The notes under the pieces are model-generated. The model was given only the letters and a program-made list of their open reading frames with translations. It did not search any database and was not told where the DNA came from. A program made the position numbers and the translations under genes. From assembly GCA_028554795.2 (NCBI GenBank), contig CM068824.1, positions 158,608,289-158,672,288 on the forward strand: 64,000 bases of DNA, in the 5' to 3' direction. The stretch is from Sinohyriopsis cumingii (lineage: Eukaryota; Mollusca; Bivalvia; Unionida; Unionidae). Positions 29,463 to 36,489 of the stretch are shown one piece after another (the first letter of the stretch is position 1; every line of letters begins with the position of its first letter).

Positions 29463-30848
29463 TTACATTTTCTCGACAGGAGCGTCGATGACTCTCATTC
29501 TGCCACTGATTCCTTCCAAGATCATTGTTCTATCGCTGAGAATCACCGCGATTGCCCTAGCTGGTCCACCTGTGTTAATTCTGGCTTTGAAATGAATATC
29601 AACGACAGATTGTTTTACCAAATCGAGATGTTCCAGAGAAAAGTAATAGATAGGATAAAGAGTATTAAAATCTAACTGTGATATTTGCAATCCTGTATCG
29701 ATATTTTGATCGCGACCCATGAAACACAATAATCGATGATATGCACGGGCCGTCGAGAATTTTTCAAAATCAATCGATATTTCCTCGGATGGCTCTTGTT
29801 GCCCGTTTATCCTTAGTGATACGTTTGTTGCTGCGAAATTATCGAATATCATGTGACTGTGAGTTTGATCGTATCTATTTGAGGCATGAAGAGCCACAAA
29901 GATGTGTCTGGGCGCCGAGACGCCTTGTTGTGACGCAATTCGCCAGGTAAATATTCCATTGATATCAACGTCGATAGAGTCAGTCGTGGTTGTTAGCCAG
30001 GACATAACAGACTTACCACCTTGATTCATGAATGACAATAATTTTTCTTCCTCAAGCATCGATGGAACTATCGCTGGCATCCACAAGGTAAATTTGGTTA
30101 GTTCCACCTTACCTTGATCACCTACACCCGCACCTGCTTCTCGCCAGATGGCTCTGTTATTGCCTGCGTCGTCTCGAACAAAAGAAATCGTATGCTTCGC
30201 TCCGTAAATAACTTTCCTGAAATGCCTGCAAAATCCAAAAATGTGAGATAACGGAATTGCACAGGAGAAATCTCGTTTATCTCCTTTTAATATTTTTCTC
30301 CGCGTGGCAAATCCAAGGTTGTAATTGTCATTGGTGCTGATCATCGCGGATTTAACATCAGCATCAGCGTTATCAGCGGCATTTCTCGGTTTACCGATAT
30401 TATACGGAAGATATTCAGCGTTATTAGAATTATCCTTGGCGAACATCATACTAGGACCGGCTGACCTGGTAAAATCATCCGAGTATCTAGCTAGGCCTAT
30501 TATCGTCGTTGCTAAATCAACGTTGCCAGTGATTGACTCGATTTCTCTTCCATCGATCATGTAAGTGGCGCTCTTGAATAAAGCCATGATACCGTTGTTA
30601 ACGAATCCTACTTTAAAATCTTTTCCGTAGTTACCACCGCCAGGGTATTTCACAATATTACCAACAAATTCGATATACGCCTCAGACGGAAGAAAATATC
30701 TCGTCGTATCGTGAACTTGAATTTCAACGCGATTAGTCGCATTTGGTGTCACTGTGTCGTACGAGAAATACTGGAAATCACGCACGGATGTGTCTCTACC
30801 TACAGGCTCGTCCATGTCGAACACTTCGTTTGACACTTGTGCGAACAT
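29463..30848 (-). CDS. Double-jelly-roll major capsid protein (copy A)
   Basis: 461 residues, unbroken in both copies. It starts MFAQVSNEVFDMDEP and contains blocks I associate with Polinton/adintovirus hexon-like proteins: a conserved FLPSEAYIEF strand, LFKSATYMIDGREIES, CAIPLSHIFGFCRHF, KFTLWMPAIVPS and a C-terminal YYFSLEHLDLV. It would form the pseudo-hexameric capsomer. It lies between the pVI-like and pX-like genes, the usual morphogenetic order. It is only distantly similar to the capsid protein of element C. Confidence 0.85.
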   Translation of the reverse strand: MFAQVSNEVFDMDEPVGRDTSVRDFQYFSYDTVTPNATNRVEIQVHDTTRYFLPSEAYIEFVGNIVKYPGGGNYGKDFKVGFVNNGIMALFKSATYMIDGREIESITGNVDLATTIIGLARYSDDFTRSAGPSMMFAKDNSNNAEYLPYNIGKPRNAADNADADVKSAMISTNDNYNLGFATRRKILKGDKRDFSCAIPLSHIFGFCRHFRKVIYGAKHTISFVRDDAGNNRAIWREAGAGVGDQGKVELTKFTLWMPAIVPSMLEEEKLLSFMNQGGKSVMSWLTTTTDSIDVDINGIFTWRIASQQGVSAPRHIFVALHASNRYDQTHSHMIFDNFAATNVSLRINGQQEPSEEISIDFEKFSTARAYHRLLCFMGRDQNIDTGLQISQLDFNTLYPIYYFSLEHLDLVKQSVVDIHFKARINTGGPARAIAVILSDRTMILEGISGRMRVIDAPVEKM

Positions 30849-30867
30849 TTATTATTAAGAATTTCAT

Positions 30868-31312
30868 CTAAAACGAAGACCGCTGCCCGATATGAAACTT
30901 GTGTTTGCGACTTCCTGTGCTAGATTTGTGTTAGCAACTTCCTGTGCTAGCTCATTTATTTTTTTATTTGCTGCGTCGTTTATAGCTTTACTGACCTCGG
31001 CGGGCATTTCACTGGTGCTAGGTAATTTGACGGGCTGCTTTTTTTGCGCATTAAATTTGATATTTTACCTTTGACAACATCGAAGCCTTTACTGGCCAAA
31101 TTACCAATACCAGAGATGACAGTCTCGCCGATCTTTCCTATTGCCTTTGATGCAATTTGTTTGGCTGCGGGTCCGATTTTAGGGACTACTCGCGTGACGA
31201 GGCTTTTAACGATGTCGCCGAGTCCATTGCCGTGAATATATTTGTATACGGGCAATCGAGAGTTAGCTATGCGGACCTGTCTAGGTCTGCGCTGATGTTT
31301 GTGAACAATCAT
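30868..31312 (-). pseudogene. pVI-like membrane-active minor capsid protein, frameshifted (copy A)
   Basis: The N-terminus is basic (MIVHKHQRRPRQVR), followed by YIHGNGLGDIVKSL and an amphipathic Gly/Ile/Ala-rich segment, as in adenovirus protein VI and its Polinton counterparts. In copy B the C-terminus carries repeats of QEVAKTNLA. Here one extra A in an A-run near 31037 shifts the frame, so the predicted protein stops after 110 residues; the true end, matching copy B, is at 30868-30870. Confidence 0.75.
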
Positions 31313-31332
31313 GTTATTTCAATTGTGTTGTT

Positions 31333-32658
31333 TTAATCGATGAGTTCGTCAACGAGCTCTTTGTAAATGTAGGAATCAATAACACCGCCGCGAAACAATC
31401 GCTGACAAATATCTGAGGCCTCGTTGATTATTTCAGAAGAATTATTTCCGGCTCGTTTTCCTCCGATTAATATTTCGAGGCGAGATACGTCGTTGACGAC
31501 GCTGTCAGGGCAAATAGTATATCCGCTTCCTGTTTTTGGTTCTGGCGATGAATCACCAAGCAACGATGTTAATATATCTTCCTCTTCTTCTTCTGGCTCT
31601 TCTGTTTCTTTTATTTTTTCCAGAAAATTTTGGTAACCCGGATCATTAAAATCAATGCGTTTTCCCTTTGTGGCAAAATATACCGCGGGAATCCAATCAT
31701 CCTTGGTGTATTTATTGATACTTCTGTCATACAAATATCTATCTCTTTTATCGAAGCCAGATTTGGCAACGTCGATCAAATTATCCCCTATTTTAAAATA
31801 CCTGATAGCGTCATCGGTAAAATCTGTGAAGGGCATAGTTCCTTCGATGGATTTTGCTTGTTCTGGTATTCCCCCCAATTCCTGCGGTTGAATTTCTTGT
31901 GATTTCTTCGAGGATTTAGATTTTTCTTCTCTCGAAGTTATCCCCCTATTGTACAAATATTTTTCATTGGCAATCTTCAAGAATCGAGCATAAATCGGGT
32001 TAGACTTCTGCGCCTGGGATAAATTAAATCTAGCTCGGAATAGTGTATTATACCAAATTTTTCGTGTACCATTTTTTTTAAATCCTTTTTTTGTTAAAAA
32101 AACTTGCTTTTTACTGAAAGAATCTTCCGCGAATGTAGCAAACACATAAATATCATCACCGTCAGTTTTTCTATATTTATCAAAAATTTCAAATTGTTTT
32201 TCCATCGCTTTCCAACCACTATCGGTAAATTCTTCCATTAATTTTTCGCGAGGGCTTTTCTTTTGGCCTTCTTCTTCTTCTTCTTCTTCTTCTTGCTGCG
32301 GTTGTTCTTGTGGCGCTTGTGCTTGTACTTGTGCTTGTGCTTGTGCTTGGCGAATTTGGTCCAGTCGATCTGGCACTAATCGAGTGTGTTCCTCAATATC
32401 TCTCAACACAGGAAGAATTCCACGTTTTTTGATATCTGGATCTTTCACATCACCAAGAAAAACTTTTTCGGTTGTTTCGGTGACTGGCTTTAACAATTGT
32501 GATGATAAATCGGTAAGATGATACTTCGCGTCTTCGTAATCACGAACCTTTTTCTTGAATAATTCTTTTGCTGGGATAAGTTTCCTTACTGCCGCTAATT
32601 GTTCTCGCGCTAATCTAGCAGAATGAGGCTCTCCAACTGTGCTAGTTTTCCGACTCAT
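31333..32658 (-). CDS. Conserved large protein of unknown function, first gene at the right end (copy A)
   Basis: 441 residues. I do not recognise a domain. The first 100 residues (MSRKTSTVGEPHSARLAREQ...) and the last 65 (GSGYTICPDSVVNDVSRLEI...VDELID) are strongly conserved with copy B. The middle is Gln/Glu-rich and variable. Mixed helices suggest a structural or scaffolding role. It heads the capsid block, just inside the terminal repeat, and the leader just before its ATG (TTGAAAATAAT) resembles that of the pVI-like gene. Confidence 0.72.
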   Translation of the reverse strand: MSRKTSTVGEPHSARLAREQLAAVRKLIPAKELFKKKVRDYEDAKYHLTDLSSQLLKPVTETTEKVFLGDVKDPDIKKRGILPVLRDIEEHTRLVPDRLDQIRQAQAQAQVQAQAPQEQPQQEEEEEEEEGQKKSPREKLMEEFTDSGWKAMEKQFEIFDKYRKTDGDDIYVFATFAEDSFSKKQVFLTKKGFKKNGTRKIWYNTLFRARFNLSQAQKSNPIYARFLKIANEKYLYNRGITSREEKSKSSKKSQEIQPQELGGIPEQAKSIEGTMPFTDFTDDAIRYFKIGDNLIDVAKSGFDKRDRYLYDRSINKYTKDDWIPAVYFATKGKRIDFNDPGYQNFLEKIKETEEPEEEEEDILTSLLGDSSPEPKTGSGYTICPDSVVNDVSRLEILIGGKRAGNNSSEIINEASDICQRLFRGGVIDSYIYKELVDELID

Positions 32659-32716
32659 ATTATTTTCAAGTATATCATTTTAATGTGACGTAAAATTGGC
32701 CAAAGCAGCCCCACGT

Positions 32717-32949
32717 TGCAACAAAAAAATTAACACAAAAAATTATTCCCCGACTTTTATTTTTCCTGTCTCGAACGCTATATTTACTAACACACCGGCG
32801 CGACCAACCGATGCACTCGGTCTGAAATGCACGAAAATTGATCTCCGTAGAAGGCTTTATTTTTGAATTCTGAGACTTCTACGGAGAAAGTTCGCGTAGG
32901 AAGCTTTATTTGGTCTGTACACGAAGGTCTGTTAAACTTCCCTGCTGCT
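32717..32949 (-). repeat. Element A right terminal inverted repeat
   Basis: Reverse complement of 17782-18014 at about 95 percent by eye. It ends CCTGCTGCT immediately before the CACATCG duplication. Confidence 0.93.
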
Positions 32950-32956
32950 CACATCG
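32950..32956 (+). repeat. Target-site duplication of element A, right
   Basis: CACATCG, identical to 17775-17781. Confidence 0.85.
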
Positions 32957-33597
32957 ACAGTTTAATCTGATAATAATGGAAAATATTTACTGTTGATACA
33001 AAATTTATAAAAGAAATATATAAGAAATAGAAATGTTTGCTATGTTCATATGTTGATGTTTTTTTTTTCTCTTTAAATTTCTACTTATACTCAACATTGT
33101 AATGAGTTACGTTAAATGTTCAATAACACATTTTGTCAAAACAATGGAATCTTTTCATCATTATTTGTAAAATATTTTATCATTTAAAACAGATGCAGCA
33201 AGTTCCTCGTGAGTATATATTTTATATGTACATATAGTAAGTACTGTAGAAAGAAAAAAAAAAAAAAAAAAAAAAAAAACAGAAGTGCGCAAACACGTCC
33301 AGAGAGGTTATATACGTACAATACCATAAAATATTTACAAACTTTATGTAAATAAACACATAAATTTATATGTGTTTGCTTGTTTATATGTTGATCGTTC
33401 TTTTCTTTAGATAATTAAATATTTTCATATATGGAAGTTACTTCTACTTTCCCTTTTTTTTTGACCCCATAAATGTCCTCGTTTAACATTCTACAACTAT
33501 TTAATTAAGGTAAGTATTGAGAAAAGGAATAAGACTCGCAAAGACAGTACAGAAATGTAATATACTTACAATACTGGAAAATATTTACTGTGATGCA

Positions 33598-33694
<97 letters not shown>

Positions 33695-34259
33695 GGTTTA
33701 TCGTGCTTTATTTTAAAATATAATTTAATCAATTACCCTACCGACAGTACCAGAGCAAAGAGGTTACAATACTGGAAAATATTTATTGTTGATATAAAAT
33801 TTACGTTATATGGTAGTGAAGTGTAACTATAATCCGATTATCACGTGTCAACGCGTGTTACAATCACAAGTAGCAGAGTCAGAGGCGGTGTTAGTAAGCG
33901 GGACCTAGGGCCGAACATGACCGGGCGTGCCAGAGTATCGGTATCAGCAGATTGAACTAAGTTGCTGTGGTATCTATAGACTATCTGGGTACCTGGACAG
34001 GAATGACCATAGACTAGAGAAAGACGAGACATCGCCCGCCTAGCCCAACGGCTCCCGCGCTACCCTGCGAAAATTTTAAAAACTGAGATCCTAGTTATCG
34101 GACAGCCGTTTCCCGCTAGTGGCGTTGAGAAAATGGGTGCATCTGTATGCGTCTGTGCTGCCACTTGTTAATTGCGTTACGAAGTTGACTATTAAGGTGA
34201 CATCGCAACTTTGCGTGCATTACGTGCGGCCTGTATCAGCGTTAGTAGTTAAGTGGGAT
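32957..34259. other. Spacer between elements A and C
   Basis: No gene. It contains an A-run (33254-33280), a 92-base TA tract (33601-33692) and several diverged copies of a short unit reading TGGAAAATATTTACTGT with TTACAATAC context (near 32978, 33320, 33570 and 33770). The last 400 bases are more GC-rich, and I cannot assign them. Confidence 0.5.
33601..33692. repeat. (TA)n microsatellite
   Basis: Pure TA dinucleotide run of about 92 bases. Confidence 0.97.
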
Positions 34260-34458
34260 ACATTAGCGTCAATGGGAATTAGCATTACAGAGACCCCTGG
34301 GACAGATTAGCGTCAAGGGAAATTTAACATGGAGAAAAATCGTGGGTCAGATTAGCGTCGAGGGAAATTAACATGGAGAAAAATCGTGGGACGGTTTAGC
34401 GTCAAAGGAATTTAAACAGGGTGGGACTTTATAGCGTCAAGGGAAATTGAACATGGGA
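34260..34458 (+). repeat. Tandem repeat, unit about 45 bp, about five degenerate copies
   Basis: Units contain TTAGCGTCAAGGGAAATT followed by AACATGG and AAATCGTGGGA. The second and third units are nearly identical. It lies just outside the first gene of element C and could be subterminal sequence of that element. Confidence 0.85.
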
Positions 34459-34538
34459 TTTTTTTTTTTTTAATTTTTTTTTTTTTTAAAAAAAGGGGTA
34501 GGCAATGGAAAGGCTATCTCTTTTCGAGAAATATGGCT

Positions 34539-34554
34539 GGCCCTGAAAAGGGCC
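34539..34554 (-). terminator. Histone-type 3' stem-loop for the 34579-34812 gene
   Basis: On the minus strand: GGCCCT-TTTC-AGGGCC, a perfect 6-bp stem with a TTTC loop, 24 bases after the stop codon. It is followed by a purine-rich CTCGAAAAGAGA, comparable with a histone downstream element. Confidence 0.85.
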
Positions 34555-34578
34555 TTTGGGTTTATGTTAATGTATTCA

Positions 34579-34812
34579 TTAACATAAAGGGCACCGCATT
34601 GGTCTTCTTCTTGTCCTTAGACTACGTCTCACTGTTGGTCCGTAAATCAGCACTCTTTTCAGGCATCCTTGTCTTTCTACGTAGATCCTACGTATCCACA
34701 GACTGGTGTTTGTCCTGTGGACAACGGTCCACTTGGATCGGACATACATGGGTATGTCCGTCCGGAACATCATGGAAGACACAAGCGTAGAAGATTGCAT
34801 ATCGGTCCACAT
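34579..34812 (-). CDS. Small Arg-rich basic protein of element C
   Basis: 77 residues, 14 of them Arg, with Arg clusters in the C-terminal half (VRRSLRTRRR) and a final CPLC. I recognise no family; it could bind nucleic acid. The ATG at 34812 is preceded by a minus-strand TATA box (TATAAATA, 34857-34864), about 45 bases upstream. It is divergent from the 35032 gene, sharing a 220-base promoter region. The mRNA would end in a histone-type stem-loop. These promoter and terminator signals are the main reasons to call this short ORF real. Confidence 0.65.
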   Translation of the reverse strand: MWTDMQSSTLVSSMMFRTDIPMYVRSKWTVVHRTNTSLWIRRIYVERQGCLKRVLIYGPTVRRSLRTRRRPMRCPLC

Positions 34813-34856
34813 CTTGAAGCGACGAGAACAAGTGAATCAATGCACTGAACTGCGCT

Positions 34857-34984
34857 TATTTATAGGTAGAGGCAGGATTGAAACGGATTGAGTTCATTCA
34901 CCAATCCAAACACGCGTTACAAAATTCAGTCAGCCCGCATCCAATCCGAAGAGAGTAGTCTGTGACGTCAGTTGGTCTATATAG
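34857..34984. promoter_or_regulatory. Divergent promoter with two TATA boxes, CCAAT motifs and a CRE
   Basis: Minus-strand TATAAATA at 34857-34864 serves the 34812 gene. Plus-strand TATATAG at 34978-34984 serves the 35032 gene. Between them lie two CCAAT motifs (34901 and 34941) and a perfect palindromic CRE, TGACGTCA, at 34963-34970, eight bases upstream of the second TATA box. Such a set fits a strong early viral promoter using host factors. Confidence 0.75.
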
Positions 34985-35031
34985 ATTCGCTAGCGCTTGT
35001 GTGCAGTCAATCTATGCGACAGTGATTCAAC

Positions 35032-35592
35032 ATGACGGAAACTCAGAAAACGATCCATTGGGGTGCACCAGCAGGGGAGACCGCCCAAGGGAACCCGGAC
35101 TTACTTTCAGAAGAGGTACATTGGGATTTTGTGGATTTTCTTACCTCGCAAGAATTTGTTCCGGAACCTTCGTTACCTTCTTCATTACCGCAAGTGGAGA
35201 ATTTTAGACAGAGACAGAAAGAAGAATTGGAGAAATTTATGCAACGACAAAAGGAAGCGGAACAAGCTTTTCTCCTACAGCAACAGCAACAGCAACAAGA
35301 AGAGGTAAGAAAAAAACAACAGCAACAACAGCAAGAAGAAGTAGCAGCAAAGAAACAAGAGGGTGAAAATCAAACGGCTACGGTACTGTTGGACATTTTA
35401 GCGGAGTTAAGAAGTCTGAAACAAATGTATCAAACTTCTTTATCACGACCGAAGAGAATACGACCTTCCCGAGCTAAACACGCCAACCCTGTGACTAAGC
35501 CTGTCGTACCACCCTTAGTGATTTCAACCCAATCATCAGAAGTAGGCCTTGGCCGTGGCAAAGGCTTAAGGCAGTTAAAGTTGATTGGTTAA
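35032..35592 (+). CDS. Gln-rich coiled-coil accessory protein of element C
   Basis: 186 residues. An acidic N-terminal segment (residues about 20-50) is followed by a long Gln/Glu/Lys-rich coiled coil (about 55-110) with two polyglutamine runs. After a short helical stretch (LLDILAELRSLKQMY) comes a basic Pro/Ser-rich tail. I recognise no domain. The ATG lies about 48 bases after the TATA box at 34978-34984. A histone-type stem-loop follows the stop codon by 25 bases. The acidic-then-basic layout resembles transcription regulators, but that is a guess. Confidence 0.75.
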   Translation: MTETQKTIHWGAPAGETAQGNPDLLSEEVHWDFVDFLTSQEFVPEPSLPSSLPQVENFRQRQKEELEKFMQRQKEAEQAFLLQQQQQQQEEVRKKQQQQQQEEVAAKKQEGENQTATVLLDILAELRSLKQMYQTSLSRPKRIRPSRAKHANPVTKPVVPPLVISTQSSEVGLGRGKGLRQLKLIG

Positions 35593-35617
35593 ACTCACCC
35601 CTACACCAAAATAAAAA

Positions 35618-35633
35618 GGCCCTTTTCAGGGCC
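35618..35633 (+). terminator. Histone-type 3' stem-loop for the 35032 gene
   Basis: GGCCCT-TTTC-AGGGCC with A-rich 5' flank and ACCCA 3' flank, matching the metazoan histone mRNA 3' element at nearly every position. A purine-rich CTCGAAAAGAAAT follows 10-20 bases later. Confidence 0.9.
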
Positions 35634-36045
35634 ACCCACATTTCTCGAAAAGAAATACAATTTCAATTTGCCAATAACTCAAAAATAAACCCCACCCATT
35701 TTACCCTTATAGTACGTGTCTGTGTATGAGTGCTTGAGTTTAGCTTCTTATTTTAAAATCAAAACTCAAAGACACTTACCTTATATCATTCATGTATTCT
35801 TTTATCCATTTTTTACAATCCAATTCACAATTCACCACAGAACACTTTAATTAAAAGTTCATTGACTTCTTCTTTCTCCTTGTTTAGTCTCTCTGTTTTT
35901 TGAATTTCTTCACCGTTTTTTCCTCATTTTCTCCCCTTCTTCTTTTCTTCTCCTGTTTCTTTGCCTCTTTTAAATGGAATTGTCTTCTTTCTTCCTCTTC
36001 TTCCTCTGAAGAATCCCTCTCTTCTTCCGAAGAATCCCTCTCTTC
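35634..36045. other. Intergenic region of element C
   Basis: No separate gene. The block after the stem-loop (ATTTGCCAAT and ATAAAC) resembles those after the stem-loops at the right end of C. On the minus strand 35883-36045 is an open continuation of the zinc-knuckle frame beyond its stop, with Glu/Ser-rich repeats, so it may be a former C-terminal extension. Confidence 0.5.
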
Positions 36046-36354
36046 TTATGAAGAATCCTTCTTTTCTTCTGACTCCTCTTGTTTCTTTTTTGGGTAATCT
36101 GGAGACCAATGTCCTTTTTCTTTACAATAATAACAGGTATCTTGACTTTTGTCTTTTTTAGCCCCTGTTTTTTTTCTTTTTTGACGGTCTGGACACTCTG
36201 AAGACCAATGCCCTTTCTTCTGACAGATATAACAAGTATCTTGACTTTTATCTCGAAAGGAAGGAGAGTAGTCCGTCGGCTGGTCTGAAGAGAATTTTCT
36301 AATGACCCCTCGCAAAGCTCTGACGAAACGTTCCATCTGGGTAGTCTCTTCCAT
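36046..36354 (-). CDS. CCHC zinc-knuckle protein of element C
   Basis: 102 residues from the ATG at 36354. Two Cys-rich knuckles in direct repeat: CYICQKKGHWSSEC (C-x2-C-x4-H-x4-C, complete) and CYYCKEKGHWSPDY, where the last Cys is Tyr. A Lys/Glu/Ser-rich tail follows. CCHC knuckles bind single-stranded nucleic acid. A TATA box (TATAAAAA) lies at 36409-36416 on the minus strand, 55 bases upstream. The frame could continue past the TAA at 36046 for about 50 more codons, so the stop may be recent. The gene is divergent from the polymerase. Confidence 0.75.
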   Translation of the reverse strand: MEETTQMERFVRALRGVIRKFSSDQPTDYSPSFRDKSQDTCYICQKKGHWSSECPDRQKRKKTGAKKDKSQDTCYYCKEKGHWSPDYPKKKQEESEEKKDSS

Positions 36355-36408
36355 CGTTGTGCTCGGCTTGAGAGTGAAATGAATAGTGAAAGGACAAGAC
36401 ACACACCC

Positions 36409-36443
36409 TTTTTATACACGCTGGTTTGCCAAGACTATAAATT
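36409..36443. promoter_or_regulatory. Divergent TATA boxes for the zinc-knuckle and polymerase genes
   Basis: Minus-strand TATAAAAA at 36409-36416 and plus-strand TATAAATT at 36436-36443, each about 46-55 bases from the respective ATG. The two boxes are only 19 bases apart. Confidence 0.7.
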
Positions 36444-36489
36444 AGTCTATGGTGTTTAAACTTGAGTCATTTGACGTTTTGCACTCAAG

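Larger units (their letters stand above)
17782..32949. mobile_element. Element A: complete Polinton/adintovirus-like element (15.2 kb)
   Basis: Bounded by 233-bp terminal inverted repeats that begin AGCAGCAGGGAAGTT and by a CACATCG duplication. It carries a set of 16 genes: packaging ATPase, integrase, PolB-helicase, protease, major and minor capsid proteins, fibre and others. This is the layout of an integrated double-jelly-roll capsid virus. Capsid genes run leftwards from the right end, and replication and integration genes lie in the left half. Six genes carry stops or frameshifts relative to copy B and the cysteine-rich gene has a seventh lesion, so this copy is probably non-functional. 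Confidence 0.92.

Noticed and set aside
30892-31235. Plus-strand Ala/Leu/Ser-rich ORFs opposite the pVI-like gene
   Set aside because: Antisense shadows of the repeat-rich pVI-like frame; the same kind of shadow appears opposite copy B at 51765-52289.
34260-34500. 45-bp tandem repeats as the left terminal repeat of element C
   Set aside because: They are tandem, and I found no inverted counterpart on the right side within the window, so the boundary of C remains unset.
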